Shown here piece after piece: positions 1 through 13,600 of a DNA stretch of 64,000 nt (position 1 is its first letter; every line of letters begins with the position of its first letter). The DNA is from Ancylostoma caninum. Taxonomy: Eukaryota; Nematoda; Chromadorea; Rhabditida; Ancylostomatidae. The stretch is taken from assembly GCA_037903475.1 (NCBI GenBank), contig JBAJFG010000073.1, positions 620,001 to 684,000 on the forward strand, in the 5' to 3' direction. The notes below the pieces were generated by a model that was not told the DNA's origin, made no database searches, and worked only from the letters and a program-made list of their open reading frames with translations. The position numbers and the translations under genes are program-made.

Positions 1-419
1 AGGAAGAACTGTTTTAAAGGAACTATGCGGCACTGGCGTCCATAGGAAGAGCCGATATTACCGAAAGGAATGTCCAAAAGAATATAATGCGGCTGCAAAA
101 TTAGGAAGCGGGTCTATTACGGAAGGGGGCAAATGAAAAATAGGTGTTATTTTGAGAATATCAAGGAAAGGAGTAAAAATAAGGTTAATACCACATTTCG
201 TTCATTAAGAAATGGAAAGAAAATTTCGCCTAATAAGAGTAGCTTTCCTCCTATCCAAAACAGGCAAGTCCTACTCGTATGACTCCTTTCATGATTTCGT
301 GGTTAGAGGTATTCATTAAAGGATGCACCCTCGGAAATTTTCGATTTTGAGATTTTGATCGCTTTGGATACTCAGGCGTTGTCGCAACAATTCTACGAAA
401 GTTGCACAGTCGTAGATAT

Positions 420-465
420 CAGCAAAAACTTTATCTCTTCATAGCTAGAGATAAAGTTTTTGCTG
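420..465. repeat. Perfect 19-bp hairpin, 8-nt loop
   Basis: CAGCAAAAACTTTATCTCT (420-438) is the exact reverse complement of 447-465. No miRNA precursor length and no terminator context. Confidence 0.85.
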
Positions 466-478
466 TCGATCAGTTTGG

Positions 479-1000
479 ATGAGTTGTGAAATAAAGTGAA
501 TGGGTGTTTTTGTTTGCAATCACTCTCTTTCCATATGATACTACATGTTTTCATTCCATCCTCCTTCTATTTCAAGCTCGGATAAGCCATCCTTTGAAAA
601 TCTGCTAAACTGGTAGCAATGAAACCCGCTTTTTTTCGTAGGATTTGACAAAATTGATCACTGCCATTGTTTTCACTATAGCGCTAAACCTAGGAATACA
701 ACAAAATCTGTGAAAGCAAAATTTCCGCGGATGAGACCTTTAAACTCTTTGTGGTTTCTCTGCTTATTCATACGGTTCAGAGAATCCACAAGGTCGCGCT
801 CCGGATTTGAGTGCACAAAGCAAAAATCCACGGTTCACACTATGATACCGCCGTCAAGCTGTGATATAGATCCTAGCCAGAAGTGTTGTAAGTAGCAAAT
901 GATCAGGCTGCCAGAAACGTGAGGGAAATAAAGTGACGTCAAACAATGAAATACTACCAGCTGCCCCAGAAATTTCGCACACTTAACATTCACAATCGCT
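479..1000 (+). repeat. Dispersed repeat family, copy A
   Basis: The first half (479-740) matches 40554-40811 (shared GATGAGTTGT, ATGGGTG, CAATCACTC, TTTCAAGCTCG or close). The second half (about 790-1000) matches 53790-54045 (shared ATTTGAGTGCACAAAGCAAA-like and CAGCTGCCCCAGAAATTT-like blocks). Non-coding. Confidence 0.75.
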
Positions 1001-2151
1001 AACAGCGTTATGTTTCTGAAACCACTGTTGAACGTGGAGCACGGCGGCTGACATGAACGAGGTGAAATTCAGTGCAGTATGCCTAACCTGATGTTTTAAT
1101 CTATCGTTAGACTAATTCATTGCAGAAAGAATTTGAACAAACACACTTCCGAAAAAAATTGTAGGTATCGATCTGCAGTCCACATCGTTGCTTTTCATTG
1201 CACTTTGTAAGCATTCTCTGATTTTTGACCTTTTCTGCATTGTTGCATCTTCACATTATTGGAAAGGACACCAGCACAAGACTATATATACGACTAGAAA
1301 GACTATATATACCCACTATCCTAAAAATCAACCAAAGGCAAGCCACAGGATCATCCTGATCATGATTCACTGTCGCTTCTCTGTTTTGACCTATTTTTTT
1401 AGGTCCTCGGTCATTCCAAAGCATAATTAGTAACCTTTTTCAATTGAATTTCTAGTGGACTTCTAGTGAATTCTTTTCAGTTCAGTGGGGGTCGTACTTT
1501 CCCCATAGCTCTATAAGTTTTGCAAGACTGATATGCGTAATCATTCCATTTGTGATTTTTTTGTCCATTTCTGTGTTTGTCAACTGTACTTTCACATAGA
1601 AATTTTCAGTAATTTCCTTTCGTAAGTATGATATAAACTCAAAGAGTTCAAGAAGCACCCCTTCTTTTCGGTTTGCCCCTCATCATGGCATTTCCCAGAA
1701 AGTAGCAAGTTTTTCTGTGCTGCCGCCAGGTTTTTCATTGCCGCGCTCCTGCCCTCTTGCAAAGAAAAACGAAAAAAACGCAGCTCATAATTGATGCGTT
1801 GTCGATTTCGTACGCACAAAATGCGCTTGCTCGGTGTCTCAAAAGAATAACTCGAATTATGCCCAGCTACCTATGTGTGCTGGATTTTTTTCTTGCAGAA
1901 TTCCCTATTACCACAAAGGACATATTTTCTGGAATAGTTCTTGGGACCATGAGGGAATTCGATGGCGGAGCTTTTTTCTGCTATTTAGCAGGAAGAATTG
2001 GAGGCAGTATGAGTACCTTTCACTTTCAAGCTCATTTGATAACACTGCTTTCACATTCTTAGTGAAGCGATCCTTTACTTTAGATGTGTGGTTCAAACTG
2101 TAATTTGGGCACAGAAATAGTATAACACTGGCCTGCTATATGAATCGGGGA

Positions 2152-2187
2152 CCTATTCTGGGTGCCAAGGATTGCACCCAGAATAGG
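2152..2187. repeat. Perfect 14-bp hairpin, 8-nt loop
   Basis: CCTATTCTGGGTGC and its exact inverse GCACCCAGAATAGG, separated by 8 nt. Function unknown. Confidence 0.85.
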
Positions 2188-2736
2188 CCTCTTGCACATA
2201 AGTACTGCTTCGCGGTGATTCGAGAAAGGAGCGGGGGGGGGGGGATTCATAAGAGTGTTATGATTACAGGCTTACTCACCAAGAGGTAGAAGAAATTCAT
2301 GAAAATGTGGTCTCGCTCACTCTCACTTTTCCTCGAGAGTTCCAATAGGAGAACTACCCGAGAGCAAGGAAGCTTCACTGGGGCAGACCCGAGCGTACCC
2401 GTCGCACCACCACGCGATAGCTCTCTGACTGCCTGCGCATCCATACATAAGTATCATTTACATATATCACCATTTTTGTCAGACCTGTCTAAACAGGACT
2501 GACAGCAGAGCGTACAAACAGCTCCACTCCACCAGAGCCTCCCGTAATCACCAATCCTTAGGGCTGTATAGCTTGAAAATTTTCGGCGCCTTAAAAATCT
2601 AGCTTTTCTTATGTGTGAATATTTTGTTCAACAATAAATCGGCTGAAAACTTTGAAAAGTAGGAAGATCCATGACCAGATAAAAAAATATCCACTCGTTA
2701 GAATGGAGCTACTCAGTGCATTCTCAAAATATATTA

Positions 2737-3458
2737 GGGTGTAAAACTATGGATGCGCGGTGTTTTCTACCGCCTTAATGGACTCGTCAATGACCACCTA
2801 TCCTAGAATATTTGACACTTTCTGAAAGAGCAATTCATGCCGCATCCGAGCATATGTGAACTGTTGATAGATTCCAATATCCGATTTTTAAAAGAATTTT
2901 TGAAAGCAATCGATCAAAATTATGGTTTTTCCACTCGTGTGTTATGCGACCTCAAACAGGGAAAGACAAAAGCAGAATCACGCATTCTGGACGCAGCACT
3001 TCATTCTGGACATATATAGAATGTTTGCTTTCTTCCTAGATTACTGTCATGTAAAAAGCGACTCCTTTAAAATACCTCGTCGGTGGGTAACTGAACCGAA
3101 ATTTCGAATGTCGATCGAACTTTTGATCGCCGTTATCTTCTAATCCAGGCTGGGAAGTCGTGCTTATGTTCCCATGTAGCTTAGACTTGGCGCTATCAGG
3201 CCATCACTTGCTCCTATCCAAAAAGCTTTTCTTGGAAGAGAAAAAGTCCAAAAACCGCGCCGAAGTCAGAATTTGGACGAGTAGCCGTTTTGCCTCATGG
3301 CGCAGCGGCTTCACTGAACGAAGTCCTAGTACTCTGGGCGAACTTGGTCGAGGGTTACTGATACCTACCACGGATACATCTCGGACCGAGGTGTTGTATT
3401 ACCATTTTTAACATAATTTTTGTTCGGCCCACAAACGCGCATTTATAGTTTTACACCC
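2737..3458 (+). mobile_element. Decayed, internally deleted mariner element
   Basis: Inverted ends GGGTGTAAAACTATGGATGC at the left and the complementary ATTTATAGTTTTACACCC at the right, each bordered by TA. At 722 bp it is too short for a full mariner. Remnants of transposase are readable: LCDLKQGKTKAESRILDA resembles the N-terminal helix region, and DLALSGHHLLLSKKLFLEEK resembles the usual SPDLAPSDYHLF block with both Pro and Asp lost. Further on, LWANLVEGY in another frame resembles the C-terminal end. Dead copy. Confidence 0.7.
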
Positions 3459-6400
3459 TAATAATACTTGCAGGTCACCACACCATTTCCTATCACTCCC
3501 CTTCCGCTCATGTCCAGCCAATGCCGATCATTCAGGTAAGGATTTTCTTCTCCTCGCTTTCGGTAAACAATTATTACCATGTGATCGCAAACAGTTTTGA
3601 GATTTGGCTCTATACTATGTAGTACACCAGTAATGATAACACTGACTCAATTTTCCCCTTATGTTAAGTGATTATAACTTCTGTACCTGGATTCGTGGGC
3701 CGAAACTTCTTGTCCTGATTCAGGAGTATCGTATCCAAGAGTTTCGTGGTGTAGCTAATCAGAGTCGTATTGTAGGTGGATCTGAAAAATGTCCTGTTAA
3801 GTGAGGGTTGGATAACCCTAGAACGAAAATTCTTCGCCTGACCTTCCACTGCGTGGAACTCCTCCCTGCAGCGTGGAAGACGAGCGGAGCAGCAAAAACA
3901 CAAAGAAAAGGTTCATTGCGTTAAGCAGTGGACGTCAGCGCCGCGAGCCCAGCAAGTGTTCGAGGAGCGTCCCTGAAACGGAAGTACTACGCGATCAATT
4001 CCACTGAACAGTAGTAGCCGTCGTTAGAAATGCATGGAGAGCAGCGGCGCGGCAACGAGTGATCACATATGCACATAAGGAAAACATAGCAGTGTCTGAT
4101 CCACAGCCACAAGTGGATCATTGGTTCGTGAAAGGTCCGCGCGCGGACGATTGACCGCCGCTGGGGCCCTCACTGGACATGGAGACAATCTCCTAACGAG
4201 GTTTCAGCTGAAGCTCGAGCAGCAGCTCAATCTAGACAGAGAGCCGCTTGTTAAACGACGACTTGGTGAGGTGAGCGACGAGTGCCGCAGGATGTGACGG
4301 AGTCCCAGCCAGAAATTGAATCTATCCCACGGGCACTTCGAGATACATATAATGGTCCACTAGTCTCAGCTTTGCTTTGCTTTTTATTCCACTTCTCATT
4401 CAGAAAGCCGTGTACTTGAGGAAGGTTTCGCCCCACACAACATGGCCATATTCTACTGCAGAGATTTGTTCCGCTGAAGAATGTTTGCCAGAAACTGATA
4501 ACCTACCGATCAATGAACGAAATCAATATACTGATATATTATTTATAAAAAGTCCTCCAAAAAATTGGTCAACAAAAGTAAGGAAGGAAATAGTACTATC
4601 AGATAATAGTTTTATAAAACAAAATGTTAAACCTTATTACGGTTCAGGAAAGGTTTAAGTAGGAATTTCATTCAGATAACTTTTTTGACGAAGTAAAAAT
4701 CGCTGGCTAAATTTAGACGTTTTGGACATGCCGGAATCCAGTTTTAGAGCGGAAGTTTCGAAAAAGCCACCGCCAACACATACATCTGTAGAATGGACAA
4801 GTGCCGTGCTCTGAACCCGAAAATAAGCTAGGGGAAGGCAATGTGACAGCAGATTTTTCGAAAATCTTTTCAAATTACTTTATGAAATGGGTAAAAATTT
4901 TGTGGAGCTTTATTTTTCGATTACGCATTTCTATGACCGCTCTTTGAGTAATTATCAACTGTTCAAGCTTAGTTTTATGGTTAGATTCGACTGTCTGCGA
5001 CCCCTATTGGTAAGCGCCCGACATTTCCTCCCAACGTCCCTCCCCGTTCTGCACCATCACCATCATGAACCATTTGGGAACAAACAAGCTTTTGTCGAAT
5101 TGTTGAAGCGAACGACCATCCCGTCTATGCATGATACCATGCATTATTTGGACTCTCCAAATCTTCACGAATTCAAATAACAAAAACATTTCCCATCAGA
5201 TCCTTCTAGCAATCTAAGAAACCTTGTTGAAATGGGGGAAAACTAAGGTAAATAACTGTTCGGAAATTCATCTTCCTGGAGTTTCAGGATATATGAGCTC
5301 CTTTATTCTAGTGCTCTCTAGCAAATGTTTATAAAATGGAAGCGCATGCCTTACAATGGAAAACTGATCATTTATTTTTATTAACATTCAGCGTTATAAT
5401 CGAAAGCGGAGCGCCTTTAGTGGGCTTGCGACACTGTCAGGAGTATCAGGGTGGTTCGCAATCCCAATACTTCTTTAACGAGAGTTTTCGTAGAAACATT
5501 GCTTATTTGTTAAGACTTGACTAAAAAAGCGTAAACCGAGCCGTTACATGTGAGCATCCCACTCAACTATGCGGCAGTTTACAATTGTGAAGTGGCCCAT
5601 CGTTATGTGGGTGGCCGGCGTATGATACTGATGTGCTACATAGTTAGAGAAGATAACGAATCTGTAAATGCTTCTCTTCCCTCCCTCCCTCTTCTCCATA
5701 CTCTTACCGTAGACGACAACTCGTTCATGGTTTGCCGCGGTCATGCTGCTATACCTTTCCTGTTAATTGATGATTTCTTTCATCTCTTTTACAGTGGTAC
5801 CACTCTAGGAAGCTACTAAAACACCATACACAAGAAGCAAAAATTAGCCCAGAAGCATCCATTAATGGTTCAGTTTCCTGATATGACGAAATATAGAGCC
5901 GTGTTTTCTATCCCCTTGTTCAGAGAAAAAGAGCTCTGTGGAGGACTCATCATTCAAAAATCGTTTGAGATGCTACAAACAGTAAAAAGGATAATGTTTA
6001 TGTGACCAGTTACTAAGGTAACCCAATGAAAATCATAAAAATTAGACCACATATGCATTGAAGGACTTATATGTATGTACAATCCCGCACAGAAGCTAAA
6101 TAAAAAGCGCATCCAAAAAAAGAGTTGGTCTACGAAATGTAATTTATGCTTTGGATTTAATTAAGTTTTGACTTCTCAGCATAATAGTGTATAATTACCC
6201 TACTGCTACATATAGTACCAGCACAAAGACATGCCCACAGCCAAAGTGCATTGTTTTCTGGATCACACCAGGGACCACTTCCTCCCGGGTTCAACTCAAG
6301 CGCCACAGGGTTCTCCGACACTCATCATTCGCCCACATCCATCCCCTACTTGTTAGATGGCGGATTCTAGGTGGAATTTGTCTACTTGAGCGCAACTGCT

Positions 6401-7853
6401 ACCATTTAGTCTATATTTATTAGGTTTAGTCTTCTAACTTCTCTACTTGCGGTGTACTTCCGTCACCATGGGAATTCGAATGTGCGCTTCTCTTCAGCTT
6501 TATGACTCCTTCAGCATTTCAACACTCATCTGTCCTTAAATGGGTGTTTTTTTTTTTCGTCGTCCAATTTTCTCGCGACCAGCGGCAACCTTCCTTTGAG
6601 TTCTTCTTACCATTCATTTAATTCTACTTCTGCCGAGGGTCCACAGAGCCAGAACCAAAAAATGCGGGCGTATTGTACAAAAAGAAAGTGAGCCAATCCC
6701 AGGAGGGCTTCTATGATTGGCTCGTTCAACCGTATGAAGGCTCCAGCTGATAGAGCTATGTACATTGCCAAACCTCCGATGTGTTCAGCCTCCTAAAACT
6801 CTCCTTAAGAGCAACACCGCGGAAATGTCTCCTTCGAAAATTCAAGTCTTTCTGGAATATATTCTAATAAATGGGGCTGAATCCATTCATCGGGTTGGTC
6901 CCTGAAAAAGTGGTGGAAACCACGATTTCAAAGACGTCGAATGGGTACAGGCCGAAAAACGTTGAACGATTTATCCGTTCTCTGTGCTGTGCGACATTCC
7001 ATCCATGTGCCAGAAACCCCAGGAGACAACACCAGAGAAGCACGTCTAGGACAAATAGAAGATTTAAAATTCTTCGCGTCTATGAAAATCCCATCCGTTC
7101 ACCAAAGTGTCGTCTCATATCGCCTATGTGCAATATAATCTTAACTCCGCCTTCTCTTAGTCAGCAACGTAATGAAGGGATTCTGCTGTGGTTGTTCTGC
7201 ATCATGTGAGGAAGCCGAACAACTCCTCCATTATATTTCACCTAGGAAAACAAAGAAAACTTAAACAAATAAGCGAGCCAATAAGTTATAAATAATAAAT
7301 ACTGAATAACAAACATGAATAAAATAAATAAACAGGAACTTAAGACATGGAATTGACCCAAGATTTTGCGAATCTGCTGCTCACCAGGTCCAGCTCTTCA
7401 CAGTTGGAGTTGTAGCAACTCACTTAGCATTACTCATAGGACTTCTTTTTTCTGGTCACTTGTTCAAACCGTAGATGAAATTAAGATATATAGAAAACAC
7501 AGGGGTGGTAGTAAACCTCTTGGAACGAAGATGAAACGATGAGCAGAAGGTCGCGGAGAACTGTCACCTCTGGTTTGCAACCACCAATAAGCTACGAGCT
7601 GACTGACAAGCGTGGCCCTTGAATGATGAGCCTTGCAAAACCCTCTAACCCTCAAAGTTTTCTAACAACCTTCACACATAGAATTCTAGGCGTCCTCACA
7701 GTATGCTGACATATCTCTGAACCATAGATTTCATTGCTAACAGAACCTTATGTGACTAATATAACCCAAGCGGCCAGTGAATCTCTTCCCGCATAACCTA
7801 ACTTTGATGCTTCAGCTCAAGATGTAGTTCCACGCCCATAAAATATGTGGGAT
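3459..7853. other. No gene recognised
   Basis: AT-rich sequence with short chance frames only. A 62-nt stretch at 3474-3535 is bordered by TTGCAG and GTAAGG and could be a stray exon, but nothing joins to it. A short imperfect hairpin lies near 4098-4125. Confidence 0.5.
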
Positions 7854-8020
7854 TCAATCTAGGAAGGTGTAGGGCTCAGAATCAGCCACCAGGGAATCGG
7901 GGTCATCGATGATCTCCGACGGAAGGTCATAGTGCTCGAGACAGTGGGAACATCGATCGGCTGAGTGTACCCGGAAATGCGTCTTCACCGGAAGAGAGTC
8001 AGTGCATGCTAGACTGGCTA
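7854..8020 (-). CDS. Possible terminal exon of an unidentified gene
   Basis: Minus-strand reading after a CATCGCAG acceptor gives ASLACTDSLPVKTHFRVHSA, then DRCSHCLEHYDLPSEIIDD, ending DSEPYTFLD and stop. The frame stays open further upstream to about 8115. The peptide has a CxxC pair and an acidic tail, and looks more protein-like than neighbouring frames. No partner exon or domain was found, so it could be a chance frame. Confidence 0.3.
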
Positions 8021-9952
8021 CTGCGATGAACTCGAACCATGAGCAGAAAGTCCTCCGGAGGACTTTTTCGTGAAACGACGAGGTCGCCGTCTGCGTCTCG
8101 CGCGCCGCACACTCTTTTGCTCACAGCGTCCTCGTTGTTTCATACTGGCAGCAAGTTCAGCGTGACGGAGAGCTCACAGTTTGATTTCAAACTGTTAGTT
8201 CACCAGCAAGTATGCTCTCCGTTTCGTCGTAGTATTCAAGAACCGTATTTAGAGAACCATTTTCGGGCCAATGATGCTTACATTACCTCTCCCAGAGTTC
8301 TCCGTAAGCTTGGAGTTAGCTGCCTGTTAAGGCTCATCGTTAACTGCCAGTTTTAGTGGTTTTACTACCACCCCAGGGGTATCTGGACCCTTGCATTAAC
8401 TAAATCTTGGCATTTTCATTTTCTGTGCACCGTCATGAACAGAATGTTCGCATAACATATTTAGGAAAAGCACATGAAAGGTTTAATTCAACTTAAGCTA
8501 GTAAAGTGAAGTTTCGATTGATTGGGAAAGAAATAAGAAGAAATAAGGGCCAGGGTAGTCAAAGATTTATTGGATTTTGACATTACATTTTTTCCTGTTC
8601 CGGAGCGTGAACCAAGAGGAATTGAAGCTTTCTTGGGCCTTACGTGTCATGGAGCTCTTCACCAGTCGTTCGAAAGAAAGCTTCAAAAGAGCCTAATACT
8701 ACAACAATCTAAGTGTAGTCGTTGTATCAGAAGAAATCTGTAGGGTCGTGAGCCTGCCTCCCTTTATAAGCCTTGGGCTAGTGACCTACTTATTTAAAGA
8801 ACTCATATTCCACTGATATGTACCTCCCCACACCCTGAATGATACTGTAGCATGGCTCATGCGAGCGAGTCTAGACCAACGGAATCTCCTACAAGCCCTC
8901 TTTTTTACTCTTTGCTTCTCTCTTTTTTTTATCTTCTTTATCTCTTCCTGGGAAACGTACTTAATGAATTGTTAGCAAAAGATCGTCAGTCTCTCTGTGC
9001 CACCTGATGAGCTACAAAATTAATCCCCAGCAGGCGTTCGAATTCAAAAGGATGGTTGGGGTGTTTTGACAAATCCTACGGAGTAATAGAAGTCCTATTA
9101 GGAAGAGCGCAAGAATAATGGGCAGTGCATTTCGAGATTGGCTCTTCTTGGCTTCGCTGATTATGCACGACCCTTCGTCACGAACAGACAGTTGGATGCT
9201 AAATGTTGCGTGAAGTACAGGCGGCGGGGTGTTTGGGCTCAGCTAGAAGAGGGGCGTAGCGAATGATGCCCTATGGATATATGAGCGTTACGATGCTTCT
9301 GCTGACAGCTACACCGACTCCCATAGAAGGATGTGGATGTCGCGCGTTTCCACTACTCTTACTAGCTACCAACGATGAATTACCGCTACGGAGCATCCAA
9401 AATAAAACTGTCATCTAAAGAGTCCATTCGAAAGAAAAAGGTTCGAAAAAAATTTTAGTAAATTAAACGGAAGTAATATGCTTCTGAATCGGGACCAAAT
9501 ACGATGTCGTGGAATCCCCTGAAAAATCGTGCGGCGAGGCTAGTTCACGTGCTGTACACAAAGATTAGGTCTTCAACTGGATAAAAATGACGTCGTTTGA
9601 CAAAATGGGCACCGATTCCGCGATCAGCATAGCAAGTCCCTTCTATGGGAAAATTTGCGAGGGTTTTAAAAGTTACAGTTCAAGAATTTCACCCGTCTGC
9701 GTGACCCTTCCTGGCTAGCACTTAGCGGCTGTGCGCCGCGTGCATACCAGCGGGCCACCGTCAGCCACGTCCCTTTTTTGGCTGAGCCCAAACGCGCGCC
9801 CTCCGAAGTACATGGCAGAGGAATCTTCCAGACCTTCAAGACAGGGAACCTTCATCATTCTTTACCTCTCATGTATATCATGATCAAAAGAATATGAATT
9901 ACCCATTCTTACCCCTTCTTTCCACTTACTCGGGGTTTTCAGGATCTCATAC

Positions 9953-10654
9953 ATTTGCAATTTCTGGAGTTCAATGCAGGGAAACCTTCTGCGATATAAT
10001 TGCAGAATTCCGTGAAGTTACGCGCATTGAAATAGTTCTGAAATAGAATCATAAATAGAGCATATGAACATTTAAATATATGAATGATGTATCTACAGTT
10101 AAAAATTTAAATACATAGGAAGTTTAGTTAGGAATCAATCATTGCAGGTTTTTGGAAACTCCTATGCATTCATTAGCAGTATGGTGGTGGATTTGTTCGA
10201 AGCGAAACTTTATGAGATTGTGAGAGTATCGGAGGTTAGTTTAAAAGTCCAGCAAAAGCCTTCAAGACTGGTAACCAATGGAGAGAAATGTGAAAGCAGG
10301 AGAAATTGAGGAATTTCTATGCCGTCGGCGTAATTCTGTAGGTATTATATGCAAAATAGAGATACGAGCCTAACATGAATCCAAGCCGGTGTCCTCGTTT
10401 CGCACCACCTATGGTTCTGCGCTCCGATTGTCTGAGCATCCAAACATTTCTCCTTTCTCGTCCTCTCGCTACCTGTTTACATTTTTCAGGCCGGTCACAT
10501 GAAGCGTGCGAGTGGGTTCAAACATAATAATGTCCTCAATGTACATAGATTTTCCTTCTTCGTACCCCAAAAATACTGGAAAAAACCAAGAACCCACATT
10601 TACACATCTACACAAAAGGATTTGATTTCTTCATGGAGACTTCAGCAAGTGTGA
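9953..10654 (+). CDS. Possible three-exon cluster of an unidentified gene
   Basis: Three AG-preceded open stretches in compatible phase: 9953 to about 10034 (SHTFAISGVQCRETFCDIIA...), 10148-10234 (VFGNSYAFISSMVVDLFEAK..., bounded by TTGCAG and GTTAGT) and 10490-10654 (AGHMKRASGFKHNN..., after TTTTTCAG, ending in a stop). The middle stretch is the best exon candidate. The first has no convincing donor and no start exon was found. No family recognised. Confidence 0.25.
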
Positions 10655-13600
10655 ACCGCAGTCACAAAACGAATAAGAAAAAAATTCCTCAAATAGTTGC
10701 TGAAATTTACAAGCGGGAAAGAGATGGTTGTGTAGAAGATTTCTTGGAGAAGTGGATTCATGGGGAAACGCAGCAATATCGTTTAATTAAGAGGAGAGTA
10801 TTGGCCAATAGAAGCGGTATGACGCAGAACTGACAACGGAGCAATCTCGTTGATGCAATCTCCTACTGAAAGCCACGGAGAAGCAACAGAACCCGCGAAA
10901 GAACTGTGAAGACGTCTAACTCCCATCTAATGAATGCGCTCATCCATAGAAGGAATGTCCTGAGCGAATCAAAACAATCAAGTCATGTGAGTCTCGTCCA
11001 GAAACAGCCTCAATAGCCGGAAAAGTGCGCAGGAATGCCGGCGGCGACGCGACAAACCCGCCGGGGGCCCTCCCCCGCGCGGTGTCGTCGTCGCCGCGGT
11101 GGAGTGCCACTGGATCGCTCCCTCGAGAAGTCACTGCTCACTCACACCCATATGTCATATCTCTATCTTATTAACGCATCAACTTTCTGGATGCTTGTTG
11201 CAGGGATCGCGACCCTCGATGGTTCTTGCGCGGACCCCGGGTTTGTGAGTTAGGCAAAATCACCAAAAAGGGCTTGTGATGAAGATCTTTTCGTTCTTTG
11301 GCCTAATTTCTGGGGTCGAATTGCGCTCCAGCCCATTTAGCTCATCTGTCCATTTGCAATGGTTCTTCTTCAACATTGTTTGTACTTATTAAGCGTGGTT
11401 TCAATTTTTTTCTTGGTCCAGCAGTATGCTACGAAAACTATTAAATAGTTGAACTAATCAAAAATTTTCAGCAACAATAAGTGCCGGTTCAGAGAAAAAA
11501 GTAAAACCAAAAAAAATGCAAATCGGAAATGTGCCTTGTTTTTGCTTATTCATCTCCATTCTGTTGTCTTTCTTATCTCATTTTCGCTTTGTAAAAATTC
11601 TATGGATCCCGATTTTTTACCCCTTCATGGACTAACTCTCATGGACTTTTAGCAGCTCACCTCATAGCCAGATTTTTGCTGGCGAACACTTTGCAAAATT
11701 TAAGAGTGAGGAACGGCGAGTCAACCTTCGCACCCTCGCGCTACCAAATTATTCATAATGAACCTACTAGTGGTTCACACGAACTCTCTCAGAGTCTCCC
11801 ACTCAATGAAAATCCCCAGAACGTGACTTTCGTCGGAATGTGCTTTCTCCACCATCCAAGGAAGAAGTGAATTTTTGACAGCTATGTGATGCCGATAACT
11901 GTCAAATCATTCTGTTTTCTGTTACTATTATGTATTGCTGCTCTTTGATATTAGCGCTTATCAGAAGAATTTCATTTTCTATTTTAGTTTTGAAATATCG
12001 TTATGTTGGAATAGGTATTTTACTTTTCGAAAATCAGCGGTAGCCATTTCCGCCTTTGTAGGTACATAGTGCTTGTGAAGGCAGCAGAAAAACCAGCGGG
12101 ATTTCGGTGGAAATTCAGCCGCAAGCAGGTAGAGTACTCAAAATTCAATGGATTCACTGTTGTTTTTTTTTTCGAAAACCCATACCAACCTCTGCAGGAG
12201 TTTACTCGACTCGCAAATCTATGAAATCTATGGAGGCGAAATGTGCTATGTACGCTCACACTTGCTGTTGAGCGAACTGTTTTTGCGTTGTGGGTGCGGC
12301 CTTTCTCTGATAAACTGCTACATGAGAGGTTCAACAGCTACGGCGGGATGAAGCGCTGCACTTTACAGTTTCACTTTGGAAAACCCTAAAGGAAGGAATG
12401 ATCGGCACATCCATTGTAAACTATTGGATAAAAGGGTGAGTTTCTTGTACAGATACGCGAGGAGAAATTTTTTCTCTTTACTTCTCTATTATGGCCAACA
12501 ACAATTCCTCTCAAACTACAATCCATGAGGATTTTCATCAAGAAAGACCACCTTGATTACCGACTAAATTCTGATGAAAACATACACTGCAGAGCTGTTA
12601 TTCGGGAAACTTCGGAAGAACTCATGAAGCTCTTTATCCGAATTGACCTCTTAACCCATGCGGGTGTGAAGAGACGACATTCCCTTGCGGATAAACAGCT
12701 ATGTATACACGTACATATTTCCTGCTGTCCAGATATTTAGTGAAGGCGCCAAAGGAGTGACATTTTCTTCATAGCAGATCCTCCAACATAGCAGATCATT
12801 CATCATGGAAACAAACTGTTTCCCTTGAGTATTTACTACTATCTCTACTTTACTTCTTTTCTATATGTGAACTTCCATTGACGACTAGTTTTAGGAAAAA
12901 AATGGACTTTTGTTAATTGCTATTCTCAGGAAAAAAAAGCTATCTGAAGAACCATTTCCACGAGAAATGTTTTGTGAAAATTCATTCGAGTGGGTCAGTC
13001 ATTTTGTTTTTTTTTCCTTCAGAATATGAAATTCGCAACGCCTGCTTTGGAGCCGCTATCTTGTTGTTAGTTTAAATTTTTGTTTTAGGTGGAACCATTA
13101 AAATTGAATAAAATTAAGTAAGATAAAAATAACATTCTTATATATCTGAGCCTCGTTTTCAGTAAACTATTCTTAATTCGTTAGGGTGCTCCGTTTACAT
13201 TTTACTCCATTTAGCTTGCGGCATGTACATAATGGCTTCGTCACTCCCTAACTTTCATGCAGTACAACATTATGTATTGGCATGGAATGAACAAGAAACA
13301 AATGCAAGAGAAGAACTGCTATAAAACAAGTGTTGCGCCTGATCAGCTGATCAGATACATATCTTGTCTCACTCCCGTTCTGGTCCTGGTGCTACTCACT
13401 ATATTACCGCCATAGAGGAGCCAGGCCCGTTTTTTTCCTTGTAGGTAACTCCTTGCGCTTAGTTTTGACTGTGTCGGCACTAGGGTCATCTTTTCCCGTC
13501 TCACCACACGGTACTATTGCTAATTTGCTTGTGTTTGTCCCCATGCCGATGGTGTTGTACTGTACGAAAATTTAGCTCTGACATTACAACAACCGCTAAC

